This document shows positions 25,738 through 34,998 of a stretch of DNA of 64,000 nt, one piece after another. A program made the position numbers and the translations under genes. Positions within the stretch are counted from its first letter, which is position 1. Every line of letters starts with the position of its first letter. A model generated the notes under the pieces. That model was not told the origin of the DNA, did no database searches, and saw nothing but the letters and a program-made list of their open reading frames with translations. The DNA is from Caballeronia sp. dw_19 (GTDB taxonomy: Bacteria > Pseudomonadota > Gammaproteobacteria > Burkholderiales > Burkholderiaceae): assembly GCF_018449515.1 (NCBI RefSeq), contig NZ_JAAVUQ010000024.1, positions 61,884-125,883 on the forward strand, in the 5' to 3' direction.

Positions 25738-26379
25738 TTATTGGCCTTGGCTGGTAGCCGCAGTGCGAATCAAAGGCATCGAGCCCGGCATGACGGGCTG
25801 TTGGGAGAATTGCTGATGCGCTTCGAGATACTGGTCCAGGCTCGCGTCGCGAATGATATTCGCTTCGACAACCGGTGAACGCATGCTGGCAGCAGGCATG
25901 GAAGCCATGGCCACGCGCTGCACATGATCCGACGACAAGGACGCCGTCTGCGCGCCGTTGTGGCCGTCCACGCCCTGCAATTGCGGCACGACGATCCACG
26001 TCAGCGTGGCTGCAGCAGCCGCGACGGCGAAAGCCGGTACTACGCGGCGGCGGAACAGCCGCGAACGCAGGCGTTCCGTAGAGACCGCCGGAATGGCCGC
26101 GGGCGCGAATACATGCGCTTCCGCCTCGAAGCGCGCCGAGAACGCGTTCATGAACGCGCTGCTGGCTGCAGGACTCGCCGCGAGATCGTCGGAACGCAGG
26201 GCGTCGCCGATCAAGTGGAAATCCGACCACGACGCGCGATCCTTCTGCGTAAACCCGGAAAGAAACTGACTGATGTCGCCCGAACCGTCGAACGATTCTC
26301 CGTCGACAAAAGCGGACAGACGCTCGCCTCGCGAGCTAGCTTGCGATTGCACCGAAACCGACCCCATGATGCTCCCCAT
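25738..26379 (-). CDS. mucA: Anti-sigma-E factor MucA/RseA
   Basis: This anti-sigma factor holds RpoE at the membrane until regulated proteolysis. I choose the ATG at 26379 (213 residues) with GGGG upstream; a second ATG at 26367 is possible, and the frame continues to 26550 inside rpoE. The cytoplasmic N-terminal RseA domain contains RLSAFVDGE and DFHLIGDALR, a membrane helix is at about 113-131 (VVPAFAVAAAAATLTWIVV), and the rest is periplasmic and low in complexity. It is second in the rpoE-mucA-mucB-mucD operon. Confidence 0.9.
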   Translation of the reverse strand: MGSIMGSVSVQSQASSRGERLSAFVDGESFDGSGDISQFLSGFTQKDRASWSDFHLIGDALRSDDLAASPAASSAFMNAFSARFEAEAHVFAPAAIPAVSTERLRSRLFRRRVVPAFAVAAAAATLTWIVVPQLQGVDGHNGAQTASLSSDHVQRVAMASMPAASMRSPVVEANIIRDASLDQYLEAHQQFSQQPVMPGSMPLIRTAATSQGQ

Positions 26380-26447
26380 CTTGACTGCACCCCGTAGTGA
26401 CACTACCTGACTCAGATACCGCGTCCCTGCCCCGCGCAACCTCGCTG

Positions 26448-27047
26448 TTACCAGCGCTTGCCTTCGGGAGTGTCCAGCAACGGACGCAATTTTGCCGCAA
26501 TGGCTTCGCGAGCACGAAAAATTCTTGATCTGACGGTCCCAATTGGACAATTCATCATCTCGGCAATTTCCTCGTAGCTCAGACCTTCAATCTCACGAAG
26601 AGTAATGGCGGTGCGCAACTCTTCCGGTAAAACCGCCATTGCAGCATTGACCGTCTGTGCGATCTGCTTGCTCATCAACATCGACTCAGGCGTGTTGATA
26701 TCCCTTAGTTGGTCTGCATCGGAGAAAGTTTCCGCTTCTTCTGCATCAGCTTCGGTAGAAGTTGGAGCACGACGGCTCTGAGTGGCAAGGTAGTTCTTCG
26801 CGGTGTTGACCGCAATCCGGTAAAGCCAAGTATAAAACGCCGATTCTCCGCGAAATTGCGGCAACGCGCGATAAGCCTTGATAAAGGCGTCCTGCGCGAC
26901 GTCCTCAACCTCGGCGGGATCCCGCACGAGACGGGAGATAAGCCGGATGATTTTGCGCTGATATTTGGCGACCAGTAGCTCGAACGCTGCTTTATCGCCC
27001 TTTTGCACGCGTTCGACCAGTACCTGATCGATTTCTTTTTCGCTCAC
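26448..27047 (-). CDS. rpoE: RNA polymerase sigma-E factor (RpoE/AlgU)
   Basis: This 199-residue ECF sigma factor directs transcription of envelope-stress genes. Region 2 includes FELLVAKYQRKIIRLISRLV and DVAQDAFIKAYRALPQF, and region 4 has LREIEGLSYEEIAEMMNCPIGTVRSRIFRAR with the recognition helix. The start MSEKEIDQVLVERVQKGDKAAF is the standard one. It is followed by mucA, mucB and mucD, which forms the complete sigma-E control circuit. Confidence 0.97.
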   Translation of the reverse strand: MSEKEIDQVLVERVQKGDKAAFELLVAKYQRKIIRLISRLVRDPAEVEDVAQDAFIKAYRALPQFRGESAFYTWLYRIAVNTAKNYLATQSRRAPTSTEADAEEAETFSDADQLRDINTPESMLMSKQIAQTVNAAMAVLPEELRTAITLREIEGLSYEEIAEMMNCPIGTVRSRIFRAREAIAAKLRPLLDTPEGKRW

Positions 27048-27142
27048 CTGGGAAATCCGTTAACTTTGGGGGTGCTACGCGGAGGGCTATTGTAGCGTTA
27101 CGCCGCCGGAACACGCCGGATGCTGACCGGCGGTTACACGCG

Positions 27143-27622
27143 TTACAGATGTTCCTGGGCGCAACGCCGGGCGCGCACGGCCAGTTCGCGGAACGCGGAG
27201 GCATTGGCGAGCGCGTCGGCGGCCACCAGAAACGATGCTGGGTGGCCTTTCGCCGGGACCAGGATGAGGGCAAGCAAGCGGTCGCTCCACTGGGCGCAAC
27301 CTGTAATACGCCGGTATTGCGCGTTCCCCGCGCGATCCCATGTGGTCAAACCATCTTGTCCGATTTCGAACGCGACGGGGCGGCGCCGCTCGCCGCCCAA
27401 GGCCGCAGTGGCCAGCGCGGCAATCACGGTCAACGCCGCTACGCACCCGCTGAACAGTCCGGCGTAAGCCGCCATGCAATGGAATACCGATGCCGCCCCT
27501 ACCGCCACGAACGCCGCGGTAGCGCCCCACAGGAACAGTGAGGGACGGAGTGTGTGCCGGCGCGGGGAATCGGCGAGCAAGTCCGCGGACGTCTCCGGCA
27601 AAAGAATCTGCGCGCTTGTCAT
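27143..27622 (-). CDS. YgfX-like two-helix membrane protein
   Basis: This 159-residue protein has two adjacent hydrophobic helices at roughly 29-50 and 54-75, then a cytoplasmic part with FEIGQDGLTTWDRAGN and a C-terminal helix AFRELAVRARRCAQ. This architecture is that of the YgfX/CptA family, small inner-membrane proteins studied in E. coli in connection with SdhE and a proposed toxin role. It lies between fabF (34 bases away) and rpoE. Assignment to the family is by pattern, and the cellular role here is unknown. Confidence 0.65.
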   Translation of the reverse strand: MTSAQILLPETSADLLADSPRRHTLRPSLFLWGATAAFVAVGAASVFHCMAAYAGLFSGCVAALTVIAALATAALGGERRRPVAFEIGQDGLTTWDRAGNAQYRRITGCAQWSDRLLALILVPAKGHPASFLVAADALANASAFRELAVRARRCAQEHL

Positions 27623-27656
27623 TCGCCCATTTCCCCGACGATCAGGCGCGCGCCGC

Positions 27657-28895
27657 TCAATGCCGCTTGAAAACGAGCGTGCCGTTCGTACCGCCGAAAC
27701 CGAACGAGTTCTTCAGCGCCACGTCAATCTTCATGTTCCGCGCTTCGTTCGCGCAGTAGTCCAGGTCGCATTGCGGATCCTGGTTGAAGATGTTCATGGT
27801 GGGCGGCGAGAGCTGGTGATGCAGCGCCAGCACGGTGAAGACCGATTCCAGTCCACCGGCGCCGCCGAGCAGATGGCCCGTCATCGATTTGGTGGAATTC
27901 ACCACGATCTTCTTCGCGTGGTCGCCGAAGGCATTCTTGATACCGATGGTCTCGGCCAGATCACCGAGCTGCGTGGATGTGCCATGAGCGTTCAGGTAGT
28001 GCACCTCGTCCGCATTGACCTGGGCGTTTTTCAACGCATTGCGCATGCTGCGGCGGGCGCCGTCGCCGTCTTCCGGCGGTGCGGTCATGTGATACGCGTC
28101 GCCGCTCATGCCGTAGCCGCTGACTTCCGCGTAAATCTTCGCGCCGCGCGCCTTCGCGTGCTCATACTCTTCGAGCACCATCACGCCGGCGCCTTCGCCC
28201 AGTACAAAACCGTCCCGATCCTTGTCCCACGGACGGCTGGCGGTAGCCGGGTCGTCGTTGCGCTGCGACAACGCGCGCGCAGCCGCGAAGCCGCCGACAC
28301 CCAATGGCGATACGGTCGCTTCCGAACCGCCGCAAATCATCACGTCGGCGTCGCCGTATTCGATCAGCCGCGAGCCTTCGCCGATGCAATGCAGCCCCGT
28401 CGTACAGGCAGTCACGATGGCAAGATTCGGTCCTTTCAAACCGAAGCGGATGGAGAGATGGCCGGAGATCATGTTGATGATCGACGCCGGTACAAAAAAC
28501 GGCGAAATCCGGCGCGGGCCGCGATTCAGCAATTCCGTTTGCGTGATTTCGATCATCGGCAAGCCGCCGATGCCCGAACCGACCACGACACCCACGCGCT
28601 CCGAGTTTTCCTCGGTAATTTCCAGTCCGCTGTCCTGCATGGCTTGCACACCGGCAGCAATGCCGTAATGGATAAAGGTATCCATGTGGCGCGCTTCCTT
28701 GGCCGGCATATAGTCTTCGACATTGAAGCCTTTGACTTCGCCGGCAAAGCGCGTGGAGAAGTTCGTGGCATCGAACTTCGTGATCTCGGCAATGCCCGAC
28801 TTGCCAGCGACCAGATTGGCCCAGCCGTCGGCAACGGTATTGCCGACAGGCGAAATCAGCCCAAGGCCTGTAACAACAACACGACGACGGCTCAC
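27657..28895 (-). CDS. fabF: 3-oxoacyl-ACP synthase II
   Basis: FabF (KAS II) elongates acyl-ACP by condensing it with malonyl-ACP. The 412-residue protein has nucleophile Cys164 in VTACTTG, the two catalytic His residues in NAHGTST and TGHLLGGAGG, and the Lys in NSTKSMTG. The N-terminus MSRRRVVVTGLGLISPVG is usual. A hairpin lies between it and acpP upstream, which could lower fabF expression relative to acpP. Confidence 0.96.
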   Translation of the reverse strand: MSRRRVVVTGLGLISPVGNTVADGWANLVAGKSGIAEITKFDATNFSTRFAGEVKGFNVEDYMPAKEARHMDTFIHYGIAAGVQAMQDSGLEITEENSERVGVVVGSGIGGLPMIEITQTELLNRGPRRISPFFVPASIINMISGHLSIRFGLKGPNLAIVTACTTGLHCIGEGSRLIEYGDADVMICGGSEATVSPLGVGGFAAARALSQRNDDPATASRPWDKDRDGFVLGEGAGVMVLEEYEHAKARGAKIYAEVSGYGMSGDAYHMTAPPEDGDGARRSMRNALKNAQVNADEVHYLNAHGTSTQLGDLAETIGIKNAFGDHAKKIVVNSTKSMTGHLLGGAGGLESVFTVLALHHQLSPPTMNIFNQDPQCDLDYCANEARNMKIDVALKNSFGFGGTNGTLVFKRH

Positions 28896-28917
28896 AGTAA
28901 CCCCTTATCCATAAATG

Positions 28918-28972
28918 ACAAAAAGCAAAAGCCACAAGATCCACAGGAAATTGCCCTGTGAGCCCTGTGGCT
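28918..28972 (-). terminator. Hairpin between acpP and fabF
   Basis: On the minus strand AGCCACAGGG pairs with a distant TGTGGCT, followed by a U-rich stretch (TTTTGCTTTTTG). It is located after acpP and before fabF. It may be a partial terminator that allows acpP to be expressed far above the downstream gene. Confidence 0.6.
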
Positions 28973-29041
28973 GTTAAATCGGTTCGAATCGCGACAGAGC
29001 GTCAACCCCGAATAGTGTAGAAGCAGCTTGCGCGTCGGGCT

Positions 29042-29281
29042 TTAGGCCTTGACGTTGGCGCGAGCGTAGTCGATCGCTTGCTGAACCGTCGTGATCTTCT
29101 CGGCTTCTTCGTCAGGGATTTCCATGCCGAATTCGTCTTCGAGAGCCATCACGAGTTCGACGGTGTCGAGCGAGTCAGCGCCCAGATCGTTGACGAACGA
29201 AGCTTCGTTCTTGATTTCAGCTTCGGCGACGCCCAGTTGTTCGGCGACGATCTTCTTCACGCGCTGTTCGATATTGTCCAT
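29042..29281 (-). CDS. acpP: Acyl carrier protein
   Basis: The 79-residue carrier holds growing acyl chains on a phosphopantetheine arm. The attachment site is Ser37 in [19 protein letters not shown], and the protein is highly acidic and four-helical as usual. AcpS (15204-15635) is the enzyme that loads it. It sits between fabG and fabF in the standard fab cluster order. Confidence 0.98.
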
Positions 29282-29529
29282 GCAGCCCTCCGAGGGAAAT
29301 GTAGTTCAAAAACACAAGTGCGCGCATTTTATCAGGTTTGTACCCGTAAATACCCACGCACGAAATCAGCTTTGTTTGGCGCGTGACATGCCTTTGATGC
29401 CTGTCACGTCCTTTCCTGCGCCCTTTCCTGCTTAACACTTCTGACAGCAAATTTCGCATCCCGCGCACCGTGCTTTAAATCAGCACTTTGCGCACCCGCC
29501 ACAAGGCGCGGATATTAACGAAATGCCTG

Positions 29530-30270
29530 TCACATGTACATGCCGCCGTTCACGTGGAGCGTCGTACCCGTGATGTACCCCGCGTACGGCGAAGCAAGGA
29601 AAGCCACAGCATGAGCGATATCTTCCGGACTGCCCAGTCGGCCGAGTGGTATCTGTGCTGTGAGCGCCGCACGCTGCGCTTCCGGCAGGACCTTGGTCAT
29701 GTCGGTGTCGATAAAACCCGGCGCAATGCAATTCACCGTGATCCCGCGGCTGCCGATTTCACGGGCCAGCGCCCGCGTCATGCCTGCCACGCCGGCCTTC
29801 GCGGCCGCGTAGTTGGCCTGCCCCGGGTTGCCCGACGACGCCACCACCGACGTGATGTTGATGATCCGGCCGCCGCGCGCTTTCATCATCGGCCGCAGCA
29901 CGGCGCGCGAGAGGCGGAAAACGGCACGCAGGTTGGTGTCGATGACGGCGTCGAATTCGTCGTCCTTCATGCGCATCGCGAGTTGATCTTTCGTGATCCC
30001 GGCATTGTTCACCAGCACGTTGAGGCCGCCGAATTCCTTGACCACGCCGTCGATAAACGCCTCGCTCGCGGCCGCGTCCGTGACGTTCAGCACAGCGCCA
30101 CGGCTTTGTCCGCCAAACTCTTTCAATGCTTCGGTAATGCCCTCGGCGCCGCTTTCGCTGGTCGCCGTGCCAATCACGGTCGCGCCCTGGCGCGCGAGTT
30201 CGACCGCGATCGACCGGCCGATACCTCGCGACGCGCCCGTCACGACCACTATGTGCTTGTCCAGAATCAT
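29530..30270 (-). CDS. fabG: 3-oxoacyl-ACP reductase
   Basis: FabG reduces beta-ketoacyl-ACP with NADPH. The start at 30270 (246 residues, MILDKHIVVVTGAS) is preferred over the open frame to 30312. It is a short-chain dehydrogenase with a cofactor loop GASRGIGR, the NNAG motif, catalytic Ser in INITSVVAS and the Tyr-x-x-x-Lys of NYAAAKAG, ending in ITGTTLHVNGGMYM. It is preceded by fabD and followed by acpP. Confidence 0.96.
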   Translation of the reverse strand: MILDKHIVVVTGASRGIGRSIAVELARQGATVIGTATSESGAEGITEALKEFGGQSRGAVLNVTDAAASEAFIDGVVKEFGGLNVLVNNAGITKDQLAMRMKDDEFDAVIDTNLRAVFRLSRAVLRPMMKARGGRIINITSVVASSGNPGQANYAAAKAGVAGMTRALAREIGSRGITVNCIAPGFIDTDMTKVLPEAQRAALTAQIPLGRLGSPEDIAHAVAFLASPYAGYITGTTLHVNGGMYM

Positions 30271-30338
30271 CTTTCGTCCGTTCCTTGGTTTTGCCTGACC
30301 GCTTTGCGTCACTACCTTGACCTATCTGGCCGACGAAT

Positions 30339-31271
30339 TCAGCCGGCGAGCAGTTTGCGGGTTTCTTCGAGCGAAACCGGATCGAAGATCGACGCGCCGA
30401 TCAGCGTACCGTCGATCCGCTTCGTCAACCCGTTCAGCACCTTGCCCGGACCGCATTCGATCACGTGCGTGATCCCTTCGTGCGCCATCTTCCGCACGGT
30501 TTCGACCCAGCGGACGGGACCCGCGGCCTGACGCACGAGCGCGTCCTTGATGGCAGCCGGTTCGGCAACGCTCGCGACATCGATATTATTGATCAGCGGA
30601 ATCTGCGGCACGGTGATACTGACGCTAGCCAGATACTCGCGCAACTGGTCCGACGCCGGCTTGAGCAGCGACGAATGGAACGGGGCAGACACCGGCAACG
30701 GCAAAGCGCGTTTCGCACCCTTGGCCTTGGCGATTTCGCAGGCTTTTTCAACGCCCGCTTTCGCACCAGCAATCACCACTTGGGACGGCGCGTTGAAGTT
30801 CACCGCCTCCACAATCCCCGCTGCCGATGCTTCGGCGCAGACGGCGCGCACAGCGTCGTCGTCGAGACCAAGAATTGCGGCCATGCCGCCTTCGCCTACC
30901 GGCACCGCGCTCTGCATGGCTTGCGCGCGAAACCGCACAAGCGGCACAGCGGCAGAGAACGGCAGCGCACCGGCAACAACCAGCGCCGTATATTCGCCCA
31001 GGCTATGACCCGCGACGATCGCCGGCTTGAGCCCGGTTTCCTTTTCCCACACGCGATAAATCGCGTACGCGGCCGTCAGCATGACGGGTTGCGTGTTCGT
31101 GGTGAGACCCAGTTCTTCCGCCGGGCCTTCGGCAATCAGCTTGCCCAGATCCTGGCCGAGGGCATCGGATGCCTGTTGCACGGTTTCGCGCACCACGGCG
31201 TGGTCGGCAAATGCATTGAGCATGCCGACCGACTGGGAACCTTGTCCCGGAAAAACGAACGCGAATTTCAT
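30339..31271 (-). CDS. fabD: Malonyl-CoA:ACP transacylase
   Basis: FabD moves malonyl from CoA to ACP, supplying the extender unit for fatty acid synthesis. The 310-residue protein starts MKFAFVFPGQGSQSVGM. Nucleophile Ser90 lies in the GHSLG elbow (IVAGHSLGEYTALVVAG), with the partner His in VSAPFHSSLL. It follows fabH after 76 bases. Confidence 0.97.
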   Translation of the reverse strand: MKFAFVFPGQGSQSVGMLNAFADHAVVRETVQQASDALGQDLGKLIAEGPAEELGLTTNTQPVMLTAAYAIYRVWEKETGLKPAIVAGHSLGEYTALVVAGALPFSAAVPLVRFRAQAMQSAVPVGEGGMAAILGLDDDAVRAVCAEASAAGIVEAVNFNAPSQVVIAGAKAGVEKACEIAKAKGAKRALPLPVSAPFHSSLLKPASDQLREYLASVSITVPQIPLINNIDVASVAEPAAIKDALVRQAAGPVRWVETVRKMAHEGITHVIECGPGKVLNGLTKRIDGTLIGASIFDPVSLEETRKLLAG

Positions 31272-31347
31272 GAGGTCCTTGCTCGATTGGATTGTCGAAT
31301 GACTGAGGTGGCTTGAAGACGGGGAGTCGTGTCGGCTTAATACCCGC

Positions 31348-32337
31348 TTAATAGCGGATAACCGACGCGCCCCACGTGAAGCCGCCGCCCACCCCTTCGA
31401 TCAGCACATGCTGGCCGCGCTTGATACGACCGTCGCGCACGGCGACGTCGAATGCGAGAGGAATGGATGCCGCCGACGTATTGCCATGCTCCCCAACGGT
31501 CACGACCATGCGCTCCAGCGGCACATGCAGCTTGCGCGCGGTGCTTTCCATGATGCGGATATTGGCCTGATGCGGAATGAGCCAGTCGATATCGCTCGCG
31601 GTCAGTTGCGCCTTCTCGAGCGCCTCGACGGCCACTTTTTCCAGCACCTTCACCGCCAGCTTGAACACGGCCTGACCATCCATGTGCAGGAACGCGCTGC
31701 CTTCGATCACGCCCTTGTTCACATTGCCCGGCGTGCACAGGATGTTCGCGTGGCTGCCGTCGGCGTGAAGCGCGCTGGACAGTACGCCGGGTTCATCGGA
31801 GGCTTGCAGGATCACCGCGCCCGCGCCATCGCCGAACAACACGCAGGTGGTGCGGTCGTTGAAATCGAGAATGCGCGAGAAGGTTTCGGCGCCGACGATC
31901 AGCGCCGTGTGATTGGCGCCGCCGCGGATAAGGCTGTCGGCCATTGCAACGGCATAAGCGAAGCCCGAGCAGACAGCTTGGATATCAAACGCAGCGCCGC
32001 CATTCTTGATGCCAAGCTTGTTCTGCAACAGGCAAGCGGTGCTGGGGAAAACGAAGTCAGGCGTGGACGTGGCGACAATGATCAGATCGATCGATTGCGG
32101 ATCAATACCCGCAGCCTCTATCGCATGATGCGACGCCTGCAAGGCGAGTTCGCTGGTCGTCTGATCGGGTGCGGCGAAATGACGCGCATGGATACCCGTG
32201 CGGGCGACGATCCACTCATCGCTCGTTTCCACACCCTGTTTTGCCAGACGCTCGGCCAGTTCCTGATTCGAGACACGGTCCGCCGGCAGGTAACTGCCCG
32301 TTCCGATCACACGGGAATAGAGATTCGATTGAGCCAT
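31348..32337 (-). CDS. fabH: 3-oxoacyl-ACP synthase III
   Basis: FabH starts chains by condensing acetyl-CoA with malonyl-ACP. The 329-residue protein has Cys123 (DIQAVCSGF), His in WLIPHQANIRIM and Asn in GEHGNTSAASIPLA. Its ATG overlaps the plsX stop as TAATG, showing tight translational coupling. Confidence 0.97.
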   Translation of the reverse strand: MAQSNLYSRVIGTGSYLPADRVSNQELAERLAKQGVETSDEWIVARTGIHARHFAAPDQTTSELALQASHHAIEAAGIDPQSIDLIIVATSTPDFVFPSTACLLQNKLGIKNGGAAFDIQAVCSGFAYAVAMADSLIRGGANHTALIVGAETFSRILDFNDRTTCVLFGDGAGAVILQASDEPGVLSSALHADGSHANILCTPGNVNKGVIEGSAFLHMDGQAVFKLAVKVLEKVAVEALEKAQLTASDIDWLIPHQANIRIMESTARKLHVPLERMVVTVGEHGNTSAASIPLAFDVAVRDGRIKRGQHVLIEGVGGGFTWGASVIRY

Positions 32338-33509
32338 TATGCCTTCGAGGATAGCGCGGCACCCGGTTCGCCCGGCTGCACGAGCGGGCGGGCAGCGACC
32401 GTATTGTCGCCTGAGGCGACGGGGTCGGCCGCGGGGTCGGTCTGATTCGGGACCACGGTGCCAGCAGTGTCAGCAGAAGCGCCGAGCGCCGCTTGTTGCA
32501 CGGGAGCGGCGTTTTCTTCCATGGCGCGCACGAGGCGTTCAAGCACGCCATTTTTGACGGCATCATACCCGCGTTTGATAGCCCACTCAAACCCGTAGGC
32601 TTGTGCCGATCCATGACTTTTGATGACCAGCCCGCGCAGGCCGAGCAGAGCGGCGCCGTTGTACTGGGCCGGGTCGACCCGCCGTTTGAAGCGCTTGAGA
32701 ACGGGCAATGCGACGAGCGCCATCAGCTTGGTCAAGAGCGATCGGCTGAATTCCTCGCGGATCATGTCGGTCAGCATCTGCGCCAGACCTTCCGAGGTCT
32801 TCAGCGCCACGTTGCCGACAAAACCGTCGCACACGACCACGTCGGTCGTGCCTTTATAGATGTCGTTGCCTTCCACGTTGCCGTAGAAATTGAGCGTGCT
32901 TGCGCGCAGCAATTCGCCGGCGCGTTTGATGATGTCGTTGCCCTTGATGACTTCTTCGCCGATGTTGAGCAGACCAATGGTCGGCCGCTCCTTGTCCCCG
33001 ATAGCGGCGACAAGCGCGTGGCCCATTTCGGCGAATTGCAGCAAATGTTGCGGCTCGCAGTCCACGTTCGCGCCCAAGTCGAGCACCGTGGTGAAGCCTT
33101 TCTGGCTTGGCATCGCGAATGCGATAGCCGGGCGCTCAATGCCGGGCAGCGTCTTGAGCACGTAGCGGGACACGGCCATCAATGCACCGGTGTTGCCCGC
33201 CGAGATGCACGTCTGCGCCTGGCCGTCCTTGACGAGATTGAGCGCCACCCGCATGGACGAATCTTTCTTCCGGCGCAGCGCTACCTCTACCGAATCGTCC
33301 ATCTCGACCACTTCTGTGGCCGGGACGACCGTCAGCCGGGTTTCGCCGGTGGCTTTGCACTTCTTCAGCTGCGCGCGGATGGCCGACTCGATGCCGACAA
33401 GCAGCAGCTGCGCATCAGGATGCGAGCGCACGAAACTGACCGCGGCGGGAACGGTCACGGACGGGCCGTGGTCGCCTCCCATGCAGTCGATAGTGATCTT
33501 TACGGTCAT
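32337..33509 (-). CDS. plsX: Phosphate acyltransferase PlsX
   Basis: PlsX converts acyl-ACP to acyl-phosphate for the PlsY acyltransferase, the first step of phospholipid synthesis. The 390-residue protein starts MTVKITIDCMGGDHGPSVTVPA, the family hallmark, and carries NTGALMAVSRYVLKTLPGIERPA and LDLGANVDC. The C-terminal 60 residues are a variable extension. It sits between rpmF and fabH, the usual bacterial arrangement. Confidence 0.95.
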   Translation of the reverse strand: MTVKITIDCMGGDHGPSVTVPAAVSFVRSHPDAQLLLVGIESAIRAQLKKCKATGETRLTVVPATEVVEMDDSVEVALRRKKDSSMRVALNLVKDGQAQTCISAGNTGALMAVSRYVLKTLPGIERPAIAFAMPSQKGFTTVLDLGANVDCEPQHLLQFAEMGHALVAAIGDKERPTIGLLNIGEEVIKGNDIIKRAGELLRASTLNFYGNVEGNDIYKGTTDVVVCDGFVGNVALKTSEGLAQMLTDMIREEFSRSLLTKLMALVALPVLKRFKRRVDPAQYNGAALLGLRGLVIKSHGSAQAYGFEWAIKRGYDAVKNGVLERLVRAMEENAAPVQQAALGASADTAGTVVPNQTDPAADPVASGDNTVAARPLVQPGEPGAALSSKA

Positions 33510-33650
33510 GGAGTGCGACGAATTTCAGGCACAAAAAAGCGGCAGTGAAATGCCGCCTTCTTGTTGTACCGGGAACATGTCAAGCGCAAACAACCGCGAC
33601 TCAGACCACGAGTCAAGACGGTGACGCCAGACGCAACAAGCGTCGTACGC

Positions 33651-33830
33651 TTAGTCGTTCTTCGTCTTGATGACTTTCTTGCCACGATAGTAGCCGTTCG
33701 GGCTCACGTGGTGACGCAGATGGACTTCACCCGTGCCCGGCTCAACAGCCAGCGCCGGCGCGGTCAGGAAGTCGTGCGAACGATGCATGCCGCGCTTGGA
33801 CGGCGATTTCTTGTTTTGCTGAACTGCCAT
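33651..33830 (-). CDS. rpmF: 50S ribosomal protein L32
   Basis: The 59-residue frame from ATG 33830 to the stop at 33651 gives MAVQQNKKSPSKRGMHRSHD at the start, the conserved L32 N-terminus, and ends with GYYRGKKVIKTKND. L32 is a component of the large ribosomal subunit. Linked expression with plsX/fab genes is common in proteobacteria. No zinc-binding Cys set is present, as in other proteobacterial L32. Confidence 0.97.
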   Translation of the reverse strand: MAVQQNKKSPSKRGMHRSHDFLTAPALAVEPGTGEVHLRHHVSPNGYYRGKKVIKTKND

Positions 33831-34022
33831 GATGACTCCAGAAAAATTTTGCGAATTCTAACACAGCTCGACACGCCCGAGACCCTGACCTTAGGCCAGT
33901 GAGTCTTTCCGGACGCATCGCGCCGCCTGATGATTCGACATCCGGCCTGATGCCGGATGTCAATACTCTTTTATTGCGAGCGCTTAAAACACGCGCCTGA
34001 TTGCCCGCGCTTCAATCCACAC

Positions 34023-34676
34023 TTAGTGCTTATTGTCGTCGGAACCGCCCTGCTTGAGCTTACCGAGCGCGGCGAACGGATTGGGTCTGCCTGAGCCGCC
34101 ATCCTGCTGCGTGCCTGCATCGCCATTCAGACCACCACTGTCCAGCTCGCCCTCGGCACCCGCGAGGCCCGTTACCAGGCTCTCGTGCACTTCAGGACAC
34201 ACTTCGTGCTTCGGCACGAGCGGCAAGGACAACAACAATTCCTCTTCGATCAAGTCGATGAGATCGAACTGGCGTGAGCCAACGATCACTTCCACTTCAT
34301 CGTTGTCTAGCGGAAACTCGTCTGCTTCGTCTTCCGTCGCGACAATGCGATACGTTGCATCGACATTCAGATGTTGCGAATACGGCGAAAGACAACGCTG
34401 GCATTCGATCCAGACCGATCCGTGCACCGCGAGCCGCAAATAAGGCTGCGGCGCTTCGGTACCGTCGTCCTGCAACTCGGGCTGCATGGAGCCTTCGGCC
34501 TGCCATGAAAACACCGTGTCGCGGTCCGGAGCATCTGCCGGCACTTCGCTCAACATACGCGGCAATTGCGAGACCCGTACACCGCCTGCTGCCTGCCGAC
34601 GGCTTTGGGCGAATTCGAACAGGTCGAGCGCGCGCAAGTCGGCGGGACATGCAGGTTTGCCAGGATTTTGTGTCAT
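34023..34676 (-). CDS. yceD: DUF177 / YceD-family protein
   Basis: The 217-residue protein belongs to the DUF177 family, which is nearly always found immediately upstream of rpmF and has been linked to 23S rRNA accumulation. It has the diagnostic CQRCL motif (SVWIECQRCLSPY) and a DLIDLIEEELLLSLPLVPKHE segment. The C-terminal 45 residues are acidic and low in complexity. It is 192 bases upstream of rpmF, on the same strand. Confidence 0.9.
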   Translation of the reverse strand: MTQNPGKPACPADLRALDLFEFAQSRRQAAGGVRVSQLPRMLSEVPADAPDRDTVFSWQAEGSMQPELQDDGTEAPQPYLRLAVHGSVWIECQRCLSPYSQHLNVDATYRIVATEDEADEFPLDNDEVEVIVGSRQFDLIDLIEEELLLSLPLVPKHEVCPEVHESLVTGLAGAEGELDSGGLNGDAGTQQDGGSGRPNPFAALGKLKQGGSDDNKH

Positions 34677-34998
34677 GTGCGCTCCTGCAGTGGTCGTTGC
34701 CGCGACGGCTGGATAGCAAGTCCGCGGAGGACGACCGGGGGTGAAACTGCAGTATGCACCGCACTGGACCCGTCCGGCTGGTGTGGTTTATCCCGATTTT
34801 CCGGTTTTAGCAGCCATCCACCGTCGCCATCACGGTATGCGTAAAAAGGCCTTCGCATACCGATGAAAAGCCCAAAATCATAGCGGCTTTGTCTTTTCGA
34901 GTCAAACACTTATGCTTCGGCGTGCGGCACCGCCATTTTAGTTCGGTCCCAGCCCGATTTCAGTCCCTAACCCCATTTGTTCATAGCCAATCCTTTTC
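34677..34998. other. Divergent intergenic region yceD/maf
   Basis: This 322-base gap separates yceD (leftward) from maf (rightward) and should hold both promoters. I see no clear RNA gene or hairpin in it. Confidence 0.5.
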
